A DNA stretch of 64,000 nt from the NCBI RefSeq assembly GCF_004359525.2, contig NZ_SCWC02000006.1, positions 1 through 64,000 of the forward strand, read 5' to 3'. Positions 56,710-64,000 of this stretch are shown piece by piece; the first letter of the stretch is position 1; each line of letters starts with the position of its first letter. A program made the position numbers and the translations under genes. The notes under the pieces were generated by a model. The model was not told the origin of the DNA. It did not search any database and worked only from the letters and a program-made list of their open reading frames with translations. The stretch is from Macrococcus equipercicus. GTDB lineage: Bacteria > Bacillota > Bacilli > Staphylococcales > Staphylococcaceae.

Positions 56710-57342
56710 CTACATAAAGAATCGGTTCGTGAATCTGATCTTATCAAACTGGTCAATCTGTTCGTTCGTGATCCTGCTGCCGATACGCGCCATGAGGCAG
56801 TTGGCCGGATGGCTCGTGATTTCCGGGTCGTTTGTGGAGAAGACTTCAAGGCCGCCTGCTGCCATCATCTTCTGCATGATTTTCTTATAATCAAAGACAT
56901 TGAGCTTCGTATTCTTTAAATCCCAGTGCCAGTAATACTCAGTCGTGATAATAATATAGTCCTCAACCTGGTCATCCCGCATGGACAGCTTCAGCATCTC
57001 CTTGCCGAGGCCGAGACTGCGGTAATGGAGTGACACTTCGATAGCACCGAGCTCCAGCAGAAAGGGCAGATTACCTTCACTCCAGCGTTCCAGTGGATCC
57101 GGATATAGATAGGTGGTATAGCCGATGATGTTATCCTTATCCCGGCAGATAATGATTCTTCCTTCAGGCAGGTCAGCGATTTCCCTGATGGCTTCAAACT
57201 GTTCCGGTGGTCTTCTGAAAGCGACAAGACCATCGTCAAACGTATAGCGGCTGAGTGTGTCGCCGGAGACGGGACCTTCTACAATGATATGCCTGTCGTG
57301 CCGATAGTGGTCATGCCGGTAATAAGTTTTAAGATGTTCCAT
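56710..57342 (-). CDS. acuA: Acetyltransferase AcuA (GNAT)
   Basis: A 210-aa GNAT acetyltransferase. The acetyl-CoA segment is SLHYRSLGLGKEMLKL (about 105-120), the R/QxxGxG/A loop. AcuA acetylates a lysine of AcsA in Bacillus and inactivates it; AcuC reverses this. The ATG 57342 follows AAAAGGAG. It is the first gene of the acuABC operon, divergent from its target acsA. Confidence 0.9.
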   Translation of the reverse strand: MEHLKTYYRHDHYRHDRHIIVEGPVSGDTLSRYTFDDGLVAFRRPPEQFEAIREIADLPEGRIIICRDKDNIIGYTTYLYPDPLERWSEGNLPFLLELGAIEVSLHYRSLGLGKEMLKLSMRDDQVEDYIIITTEYYWHWDLKNTKLNVFDYKKIMQKMMAAGGLEVFSTNDPEITSHPANCLMARIGSRITNEQIDQFDKIRFTNRFFM

Positions 57343-57371
57343 GCATGGCTCCTTTTAAAATTCTAATTTTT

Positions 57372-57428
57372 TTGAAAAGTTTGTTTAATCTATTATATAA
57401 TAATATTGTAGCATTGAAAACGTATACA
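57372..57428. promoter_or_regulatory. Divergent acsA/acuA promoters with a cre site
   Basis: acsA: -35 TTGAAA (57372-57377), 18 bases, -10 TATAAT (57396-57401). acuA (minus): TTTTCA at about 57420-57415 and TATAAT at 57397-57392, 17 apart. The cre TGAAAACGTATACA (57415-57428; 13 of 14 consensus positions) sits just after the acsA -10 and over the acuA -35, so CcpA could block both. Confidence 0.65.
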
Positions 57429-57442
57429 AAGGGGATGTCATA

Positions 57443-59155
57443 ATGAAGACAGAGATATATGAAGTAGAACCAGGGGATTATAATTTACAGGATTATGATG
57501 AGCACTATAAAAACTTTGACTGGAAAGAAGTTGAAAAGGCATTCTCCTGGCACGAAACAGGGAAAGTCAATATGGGTTATGAATGTATTGACCGTCATGT
57601 AGACAGCGGCAGAGGTGATAAAGTCGCCCTTTACTATAAAGATGCTGAACGTAATGAATCATATACATTTGAAGAGATGAAGAGAAACTCCAACAAAGCA
57701 GCGAACGTCCTGAAAAATACGACGGATGTCGCTAAAGGAGACAGACTGTTCATCTTTATGCCGCGGTCACCTGAACTTTACTTTGTACTGCTTGGCGCCT
57801 TGAAGATCGGAGCCATTGTCGGGCCGTTATTTGAAGCATTCATGGAGAAAGCAGTCAAAGATAGACTGGAAAACAGTGAAGCGTCTGTCATTGTCACGAC
57901 AAACAGTTTAGTCGGACGTATTCCGGTCGATGAGCTGCCGAATTTAAAGCATATTGTCATTGTCGATGATGAGGTGGCTGATCAGCATATTGACTTCAAC
58001 AAAGCGTTTAAAGAGGCAGCGGACACTTTTGACATCGAGTGGCTCGATAAAGAAGACGGCTTGATTCTGCACTATACATCAGGTTCGACAGGGCAGCCCA
58101 AAGGCGTGCTGCACGTGCAGTATGCTATGGTGCAGCATTACATATCCGGGCAGTACGTTCTCGACTTGACAGAAGATGATATTTACTGGTGTACAGCTGA
58201 CCCGGGCTGGGTGACAGGTACGAGCTACGGAATATTTGCACCTTGGCTGAACGGTGCGACGAATGTTATTGCGGGCGGCAGATTCTCGCCTGAAGGCTGG
58301 TACAGCACCATCGAAGAATTCAAAGTGACCGTCTGGTACTCGGCGCCGACTGCCTTCCGCATGCTGATGGGTGCCGGGGATGAACTGAGCAAGAACTATG
58401 ATCTGTCCAGCCTGCGTCACGTCCTGTCAGTCGGTGAACCATTGAATCCGGAAGTCATCAAATGGGGCTACAAAGTATTCGGCAAAAGAATTCATGACAC
58501 ATGGTGGATGACTGAGACAGGTGCCCATATGATCGTCAATTATCCAAGTATGGACATTAAATCCGGCTCCATGGGTAAACCGATTCCCGGTGTCGAAGCG
58601 GCCATCGTTGATAACGACGGCAACGTGCTGCCGCCGAACCGTATGGGTAACCTGGCGCTTAAAGAAGGATGGCCGTCTATGATGAGAGACGTCTGGAACA
58701 ACCGTCCGAAATATGAATCGTACTTCCTGCCGGGCGGCTGGTATATTTCCGGTGACTCTGCCTACATGGATGAAGACGGCTACTTCTGGTTCCAGGGCCG
58801 TGTAGATGACGTCATCATGACAGCAGGCGAACGTGTCGGGCCGTTTGAAGTTGAATCCAAGCTTGTAGAGCATCCAGCTGTCGCTGAAGCAGGGGTCATC
58901 GGCAAGCCGGACCCGGTGCGCGGAGAAATCATCAAAGCATTTATTGCGCTCCGTGAAGGCTTTGCTGCGACGGATGAACTGAAAGAGGAGATTCGTGTCT
59001 TCGTCAAAAATGGTCTGGCAGCACATGCAGCACCGCGAGAAATTGAATTCAAGGATAAGCTGCCGAAGACACGATCAGGTAAAATCATGAGACGTGTGCT
59101 GAAGGCATGGGAGCTTGACCTGCCGACAGGTGATTTAAGCACGCTGGAAGATTGA
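57443..59155 (+). CDS. acsA: Acetyl-CoA synthetase AcsA
   Basis: A 570-aa ANL-family enzyme that activates acetate to acetyl-CoA. ATP-binding motif YTSGSTGQPKG (about residues 211-221) and the C-terminal RSGKIMRRVLKAW (about 545-557), whose lysine is the expected AcuA acetylation target. The ATG follows GGGGA. The adjacent divergent acuABC genes encode its regulatory acetylation cycle, and the cre in between fits glucose repression. Confidence 0.95.
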   Translation: MKTEIYEVEPGDYNLQDYDEHYKNFDWKEVEKAFSWHETGKVNMGYECIDRHVDSGRGDKVALYYKDAERNESYTFEEMKRNSNKAANVLKNTTDVAKGDRLFIFMPRSPELYFVLLGALKIGAIVGPLFEAFMEKAVKDRLENSEASVIVTTNSLVGRIPVDELPNLKHIVIVDDEVADQHIDFNKAFKEAADTFDIEWLDKEDGLILHYTSGSTGQPKGVLHVQYAMVQHYISGQYVLDLTEDDIYWCTADPGWVTGTSYGIFAPWLNGATNVIAGGRFSPEGWYSTIEEFKVTVWYSAPTAFRMLMGAGDELSKNYDLSSLRHVLSVGEPLNPEVIKWGYKVFGKRIHDTWWMTETGAHMIVNYPSMDIKSGSMGKPIPGVEAAIVDNDGNVLPPNRMGNLALKEGWPSMMRDVWNNRPKYESYFLPGGWYISGDSAYMDEDGYFWFQGRVDDVIMTAGERVGPFEVESKLVEHPAVAEAGVIGKPDPVRGEIIKAFIALREGFAATDELKEEIRVFVKNGLAAHAAPREIEFKDKLPKTRSGKIMRRVLKAWELDLPTGDLSTLED

Positions 59156-59161
59156 CAGCAT

Positions 59162-59188
59162 AGAGCCTCTTGCTAGTCAGGGGGTTCT
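59162..59188 (+). terminator. Weak terminator-like stem after acsA
   Basis: AGAGCCTCTTG pairs with CAGGGGGTTCT around CTAGT (11 bp, three G-U pairs), with a poor T-tract; low confidence. Confidence 0.35.
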
Positions 59189-59291
59189 TGTGTATAAGAA
59201 GTGAGCACTGTTATTGTTTTTATGTACAGGTAGACAGTTCCTTCTTATTCAACTAAGATGAACTGGAAGACTTATACAAAGGGGAATGAAA

Positions 59292-60959
59292 ATGACTGAC
59301 TATTTATCTGATCTTGAAATTGCAAAGCGCTCGAAAATTCGTCCGATCAGCTCTATTGCTGAAGAAGCAGGAATTCCAGTCGGAGCGGTCGAACCTTACG
59401 GCTTCTACAAAGCGAAGATTGATACGACAAAAATTAAATCACAGCCGACAGGCAAAGTCGTGCTGGTCACTGCGATGAGCCCGACGCCTGCAGGTGAAGG
59501 TAAGTCCACGGTGACAGTAGGCTTAAGTGATGCCTTCAGACAGCTCGGTGATAATGTGATGGTCGCGCTGCGTGAGCCGTCTTTAGGACCTGTCTTCGGT
59601 ATGAAGGGCGGGGCAACTGGGGGTGGTTACGCGCAGGTACTGCCGATGGAGGAAATCAACCTCCATTTCAATGGTGACCTGCATGCGATTACGACTGCTA
59701 ACAATGCTTTAGCGGCATTCATCGACAATCATATTTATCAGGGTAATGCGCTGAACATTGATCCGCGCCGTATTTCGTGGAAACGCGTTCTTGATATGAA
59801 CGACCGGGCGCTGCGGGAAGTAGTGATCGGTCTCGGCGGCCCGTTCAAAGGGGTGCCGCGTGAAGATGGCTTTGACATTACAGTGGCCAGCGAAATTATG
59901 GCGGTCTTCTGTCTGTCACGTGATATTCATGACTTAAAAGAAAACATCGCCAAAATGACAATCGGCTATACTTATGACAAGCAGCCGGTCACTGTCAAAG
60001 ATTTAGGAGTGGAAGGCGCCCTGGCACTTATTTTGAAGGATGCCATCAAACCGAACTTAGTACAGACGATCGAAGGGACACCGGCACTCATTCACGGCGG
60101 CCCGTTTGCCAACATTGCCCACGGCTGCAATTCTATTATTGCGACGAACACAGCCCGGCGTCTGGCAGATGTAGTCGTCACTGAGAGCGGCTTCGGTTCT
60201 GACCTCGGTGCCGAGAAGTTTATGGACATTAAAGCGCGGCGAGCCGGTCTTGAGCCTGCAGCTATCGTTGTCGTAGCGACTATCCGCGCGCTGAAGATGC
60301 ACGGCGGTGTCCTGAAGGAGCAGCTGAAAGCAGAAGATGTTGAAGCGGTGAAACGCGGTATCGTCAATCTTGAGAAGCATCTGCAGAACTTACAGCAGTT
60401 CGGTGTGGAGCCCGTCGTTGCCCTGAATGCCTTTGTGACAGATACGGCAGAAGAAGTGCAGGCAGTCAAAGACTGGTGTGCTGACCGCAGCATTAAGATT
60501 GCGCTGACTGAAGTATGGGAAAAAGGCGGCGCGGGCGGCGTCGAGCTTGCACGGCTCGTCAAAGAAGTGATGGCTGACAAGCAGGATTTCCGGCCGCTCT
60601 ATGAACTGGAACTGCCGGTGGAAGAGAAAATCCGCACAGTCGTCCAGAAGATTTACGGCGGAGATAACGTAGTGTTCTCTGACAGCGCGAAGAAGCAGCT
60701 GAAGACGATTATAGATAACGGCTGGGATCATTATCCCGTCTGTATGGCGAAAACCCAGTATTCATTCACGGATGACCCAAAAAAACTCGGCCGTCCGACC
60801 GGCTTTGAAATCACGATCCGCGAGCTGATCCCGAAAACAGGTGCAGGCTTTATTGTTGCATTGACCGGTGATATTATGACGATGCCGGGACTGCCGAAGC
60901 AGCCGGCTGCGCTCAATATGGATATCGATGCTGACGGCCATGCAGTAGGGCTGTTCTAA
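59292..60959 (+). CDS. fhs: Formate--tetrahydrofolate ligase Fhs
   Basis: A 555-aa formyl-THF synthetase that ligates formate to THF with ATP. P-loop-like [14 protein letters not shown] (about residues 62-75) and [18 protein letters not shown] (about 96-113) are family signatures. ATG 59292 is seven bases after AAAGGGG; the ATG at 59286 would be too close. Terminated by a strong hairpin. Confidence 0.95.
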   Translation: MTDYLSDLEIAKRSKIRPISSIAEEAGIPVGAVEPYGFYKAKIDTTKIKSQPTGKVVLVTAMSPTPAGEGKSTVTVGLSDAFRQLGDNVMVALREPSLGPVFGMKGGATGGGYAQVLPMEEINLHFNGDLHAITTANNALAAFIDNHIYQGNALNIDPRRISWKRVLDMNDRALREVVIGLGGPFKGVPREDGFDITVASEIMAVFCLSRDIHDLKENIAKMTIGYTYDKQPVTVKDLGVEGALALILKDAIKPNLVQTIEGTPALIHGGPFANIAHGCNSIIATNTARRLADVVVTESGFGSDLGAEKFMDIKARRAGLEPAAIVVVATIRALKMHGGVLKEQLKAEDVEAVKRGIVNLEKHLQNLQQFGVEPVVALNAFVTDTAEEVQAVKDWCADRSIKIALTEVWEKGGAGGVELARLVKEVMADKQDFRPLYELELPVEEKIRTVVQKIYGGDNVVFSDSAKKQLKTIIDNGWDHYPVCMAKTQYSFTDDPKKLGRPTGFEITIRELIPKTGAGFIVALTGDIMTMPGLPKQPAALNMDIDADGHAVGLF

Positions 60960-60973
60960 ATCCAGCCAAAAAA

Positions 60974-61006
60974 ACGGAAATCCTTTTAAAGGATTTCCGT
61001 TTTTTA
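60974..61006. terminator. Bidirectional terminator
   Basis: ACGGAAATCCTTT and AAAGGATTTCCGT form a 13-bp stem with a single-base loop, flanked by A- and T-runs, between the convergent fhs and PBP genes. Confidence 0.88.
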
Positions 61007-63424
61007 TCGGCTGACATTAGTGATGGTCGCCGGTGTCTCTTGCTTAGTATTGCTGCCTGCTGAGGTGCTGACACCTCTCAGTTCAAAGAATGTATTCGCG
61101 ACAGCCCTCTTGGCAGAGACTTTGTCACCCGTCTTAGAGTCGAGGTAAATACCGAGCCTTGACAGTACAGCATGTGATTTCAATGTTTTCTTTGATAGAT
61201 CTGTGTTAGTCCATACTAAAGTTGGTTTAACTGGTTCGCTGCCGTCACATGACCCTTGCAGACTGTTCGTCAGCTGACATATTTTTTTAGTCTGCACAGA
61301 GGACGGCTGTTTGAAGTGCTGACCGACACCCATCTGTGTCGGACTAACAGCTGTCACCGCATTGACGATATCGCGCCACAATGTCAGCTGATAATGGTTC
61401 TCCTCGTCAAATGATGTCGGTTTGTCGTAGCCCATCCAGATACCCATAGTGACGCTTGGGTTGTAACCGATGAACAGACTATCTGTGGCATTTTGTGCAG
61501 TACCTGTTTTACCTGCCCAGTCCTGCTTATAGGCGAATGTGCCTTTCAGCTGATAAGCACTACCGGTATCGAGCACGCCTTTTAATATGTCCGTCATAAT
61601 ATAAGAGGTGGCATCACTGAACACGCGTTCCGGCCGTGCTTTATGCTGGTAGATGACCTTGCCATCTTTTGAACGGATGCTGTCGATCAAATAGCTTTCC
61701 TGATAATTACCATTGTTGGCCAATGTGGAGAAGCCGTTGACATCATCTTCAAGTGTGATATCCGTTGCACCGAGCGGTAATGATAAGTTAGGCTTTTCGC
61801 TGTCCGGAATATCGATATGCATCTTCTCAAGGAAGTTCCACGGTTGTCTGTTTTGTATGCCGGAATATAAGCGCAGTGTACTTAAGTTGAATGAGTTTTC
61901 CAGAGCAATTCTTGCGGTTACTTCGCCGAACTCCTTTTTAGCATAGTTTTCCGGTGAATAGCCGTTAATATCAAACTTTTTATCGAGCAGCACGGTCTCC
62001 GGTGTGATGACACCGTATTCGACTGCCGGCGCATAGTCGAGCAGCGGCTTCATAGTCGAGCCTGGCGAACGTTTCGTCTGAGTGGCATGGTTGTTCTGAG
62101 ATTTCTCATGGTTACGCCCGCCGACGAACGCCAGAATTTTACCTGTCTTATTCTCTTTCAGCATAACGCCGACTTCATGCTGCAGCGTCTCGGTTTTGCC
62201 GTTCACGTCGACTTGACGGTCGACTGAATAATAGTTCGGATTATTTTTAATGTCATTCATGACATCGTAAATCTTTTTATTGATTGTCGTATCGACCGTG
62301 TAGCCTTCATTTCTTAGTGACTGATCAGCTTTCACTCTGTATTTATCAGCAAGTACTGGCGTGTCATCGATCTCCTGCTTTGAAATACCATCCTGCTCAG
62401 CAAGCACGTATTTCATAATATCGACAGCGCGGCGTTCTACTTCTTCGACAAGAAACGGATATTGGTCAGCAGGATTTTCCACCCGGTCTTTGAATGATTG
62501 TTTCAGATTGAAATTTTTAGCCTCATCGTATTGCTGCTGCGTGATTTTTTTCTTCTGCAGCATTCTTGCCAGCACGTACTGCTGACGGTGCATACCGTAG
62601 CTGAGTTCATCATCGCTCTTCAGACTGCCGTTCGTCAGAAATGGTGTATATGTATAAGGGTTCTGAGGCAGACCGGCAAGAAAAGCACTTTGTGCGATGT
62701 TCAAGTCTTTGGCATGTTTACCGAAAATACCGCGGGCTGCCGCTTCAATGCCGGCCACGTTCTGACCATTTGTATTACGGCCGAAGCTGACGACGTTCAA
62801 ATAAGCAGACATAATTTCCTGTTTGGATAATGATTTTTCGACGCGGAATGATAGCAGCATTTCCTTAGCTTTTCGTTCGAATGAAGTCTCGTTGGACAGC
62901 AGCTGGTTTTTTATGAGCTGCTGAGTCAGCGTACTGCCGCCGGAGCTGGTGCTGGACCCGAGAATCTCCTGTGCTGAAGCCCGGATAAATGCTTTCGGCA
63001 CAATGCCGTTATGCTTATAGAAATATTCATCTTCTGTCGCCACGAGTGCATCGACAACATGCGGATTAATCTGTTGATAATTGACGACTTGCCGCTGGGT
63101 ATCGGCATTCAAGCTGCCGAGTGACTGTCCAGTGCCGAAATAAACAGTAGTGCTCTCAGCCATCTGGTTCAGTGCTTTCTTGAGTGCGGCATCGCTCTCA
63201 ACAGGCTGATCTTTGACGAGCGCTGCGAAGTAGCCGGTACCGAATCCTGCCAGCAGAGCAATCAGCAGAATGGACACAATGAGAAAGAAGAACAAGATAT
63301 TTGAAAAAGTATGATAGATCGTATGAAAAACTACATAAGGCGTCCATTCGATGGAACTCAGCCTTTTCTTAGCGTGAGCATATGTATTCTTGCTATAAGA
63401 AGAGAAGCGATTGTTTTTTGCCAT
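61004..63424 (-). CDS. Class A penicillin-binding protein (PBP1A-type)
   Basis: An 806-aa bifunctional peptidoglycan synthase. One N-terminal transmembrane helix lies at about 40-65. The GT51 transglycosylase has the catalytic Glu in ATEDEYFYKH (E at about 131) and the SGGSTLTQQLIKN loop. The transpeptidase has SxxK as STMK (near 454), SxN as SFN, and KTG in WAGKTGTAQ. ATG 63424 follows GGGAGG; the frame upstream by 22 codons lacks support. It is divergent from tyrS. Confidence 0.92.
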   Translation of the reverse strand: MAKNNRFSSYSKNTYAHAKKRLSSIEWTPYVVFHTIYHTFSNILFFFLIVSILLIALLAGFGTGYFAALVKDQPVESDAALKKALNQMAESTTVYFGTGQSLGSLNADTQRQVVNYQQINPHVVDALVATEDEYFYKHNGIVPKAFIRASAQEILGSSTSSGGSTLTQQLIKNQLLSNETSFERKAKEMLLSFRVEKSLSKQEIMSAYLNVVSFGRNTNGQNVAGIEAAARGIFGKHAKDLNIAQSAFLAGLPQNPYTYTPFLTNGSLKSDDELSYGMHRQQYVLARMLQKKKITQQQYDEAKNFNLKQSFKDRVENPADQYPFLVEEVERRAVDIMKYVLAEQDGISKQEIDDTPVLADKYRVKADQSLRNEGYTVDTTINKKIYDVMNDIKNNPNYYSVDRQVDVNGKTETLQHEVGVMLKENKTGKILAFVGGRNHEKSQNNHATQTKRSPGSTMKPLLDYAPAVEYGVITPETVLLDKKFDINGYSPENYAKKEFGEVTARIALENSFNLSTLRLYSGIQNRQPWNFLEKMHIDIPDSEKPNLSLPLGATDITLEDDVNGFSTLANNGNYQESYLIDSIRSKDGKVIYQHKARPERVFSDATSYIMTDILKGVLDTGSAYQLKGTFAYKQDWAGKTGTAQNATDSLFIGYNPSVTMGIWMGYDKPTSFDEENHYQLTLWRDIVNAVTAVSPTQMGVGQHFKQPSSVQTKKICQLTNSLQGSCDGSEPVKPTLVWTNTDLSKKTLKSHAVLSRLGIYLDSKTGDKVSAKRAVANTFFELRGVSTSAGSNTKQETPATITNVSR

Positions 63425-63509
63425 TATTAACCTCCCGGAATATTTCCAGTATATCATAACAAGTAACTTGACGTAGCTGAAATGAAACATTAAACTGTTA
63501 TCATAATTA

Positions 63510-63515
63510 TATAAT
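63510..63515 (+). promoter_or_regulatory. -10 box TATAAT of the tyrS leader
   Basis: TATAAT about 40 bases before the conserved Stem I element; -35 is poor. Confidence 0.4.
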
Positions 63516-63521
63516 GTTCAG

Positions 63522-63724
63522 ACTAAAGGACAAGTAATAAATGAAGATTATCCGAAGAGAGTCAGTGGTGCTGTGAACTGATGAAATCTCATTTATGAAT
63601 ACACCTGGCATAAAGTCTGACGGACGATGACCGTCTCATCGAATAAGTGATGAGCAATCATAAGTATGGTGGTACCGTGCAGTCAAGCACCCTTACGTTT
63701 CGGCGTAGGGGTGCTTTTTATTTT
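63522..63724 (+). promoter_or_regulatory. T-box leader of tyrS (Tyr specifier TAC)
   Basis: Stem I element GAAGAGAGTCAGTGGTG (63554-63570), specifier TAC (63600-63602) in GAA-TAC-ACCTGG, T-box core TGGTGGTACCGTG (63667-63679), and terminator arms 63685-63697 with 63704-63716 followed by T residues. Uncharged tRNA-Tyr would turn on tyrS. Confidence 0.93.
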
Positions 63725-63732
63725 TATCATAA

Positions 63733-64000
<268 letters not shown>

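Overview
The window looks like a chromosomal segment of a member of the Staphylococcaceae, most likely a Macrococcus of the higher-GC kind. This is an inference from gene content and order. The order ribDE-ribBA-ribH / proline dehydrogenase / alpha-beta hydrolase / rot / leuS / murJ / pepV-dat / trmB / ytpPQR-sftA / murC / aroA-ccpA / acuCBA-acsA / fhs / tyrS is the staphylococcal backbone as I remember it. A clear Rot (SarA/MarR) homologue is present. Base composition is visibly richer in G+C than Staphylococcus proper.

Layout: (1) 1-2102 is a very AT-rich accessory segment filled by one minus-strand gene of at least 700 codons that runs off the left edge. Its N-terminus resembles the DUF4365 / PD-(D/E)XK-like fold and the rest is helical-repeat-like, so it is the best candidate here for an undescribed (possibly anti-phage) protein. 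2103-2700 is the transition to core-like DNA. (2) 2.7-6.8 kb holds lineage-specific genes: an unknown protein, an FAD dehydrogenase, two tandem paralogues and a lipoprotein. (3) 6.0-10.1 kb is an opuCABCD osmoprotectant transporter with that lipoprotein as an apparent fifth gene. (4) 10.3-16.6 kb is an FAD/NAD(P) oxidoreductase and the histidine-utilisation cluster hutG / LysR regulator / hutU-hutI. (5) 16.7-20.2 kb is an FMN riboswitch followed by ribD-ribE-ribBA-ribH. (6) 20.3-29 kb holds proline dehydrogenase, a nadR fusion gene, small membrane and secreted candidates, gamma carbonic anhydrase-like protein, a Ser-less alpha/beta hydrolase homologue, rot, the tRNA wobble-uridine genes mnmM-mnmL, an MFS transporter, a duplicated hairpin repeat and a NERD-domain protein. 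(7) 29.1-41.6 kb holds T-box-leuS, rhodanese, a flavoprotein, murJ, a pseudouridine synthase, a SigB-type stress gene, pepV-dat, ytmP, trmB, an MBL hydrolase and a PepSY-like protein. (8) 41.7-54.9 kb holds a cystine-type ABC transporter, PTS-EIIC-like protein, ytpP, ytpQ, ytpR, sftA with a 7 x 45-bp tandem repeat, murC, ytxG and ytxH with SigB-type promoters, aroA and ccpA. (9) 54.9-64 kb holds acuCBA divergent from acsA with a cre between them, fhs, a class A PBP and T-box-tyrS (cut by the right edge).

Regulatory content is rich and readable: one RFN element, two T-boxes (specifiers CTT for Leu and TAC for Tyr), three SigB-type promoters, three candidate CcpA cre sites (ccpA itself, acsA/acuA, proline dehydrogenase), palindromic candidate operators before nadR, and many clean intrinsic terminators. 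No rRNA, tRNA, CRISPR array, insertion sequence or prophage module was seen. Many starts were moved inward to the ATG/TTG that has a properly spaced ribosome binding site.
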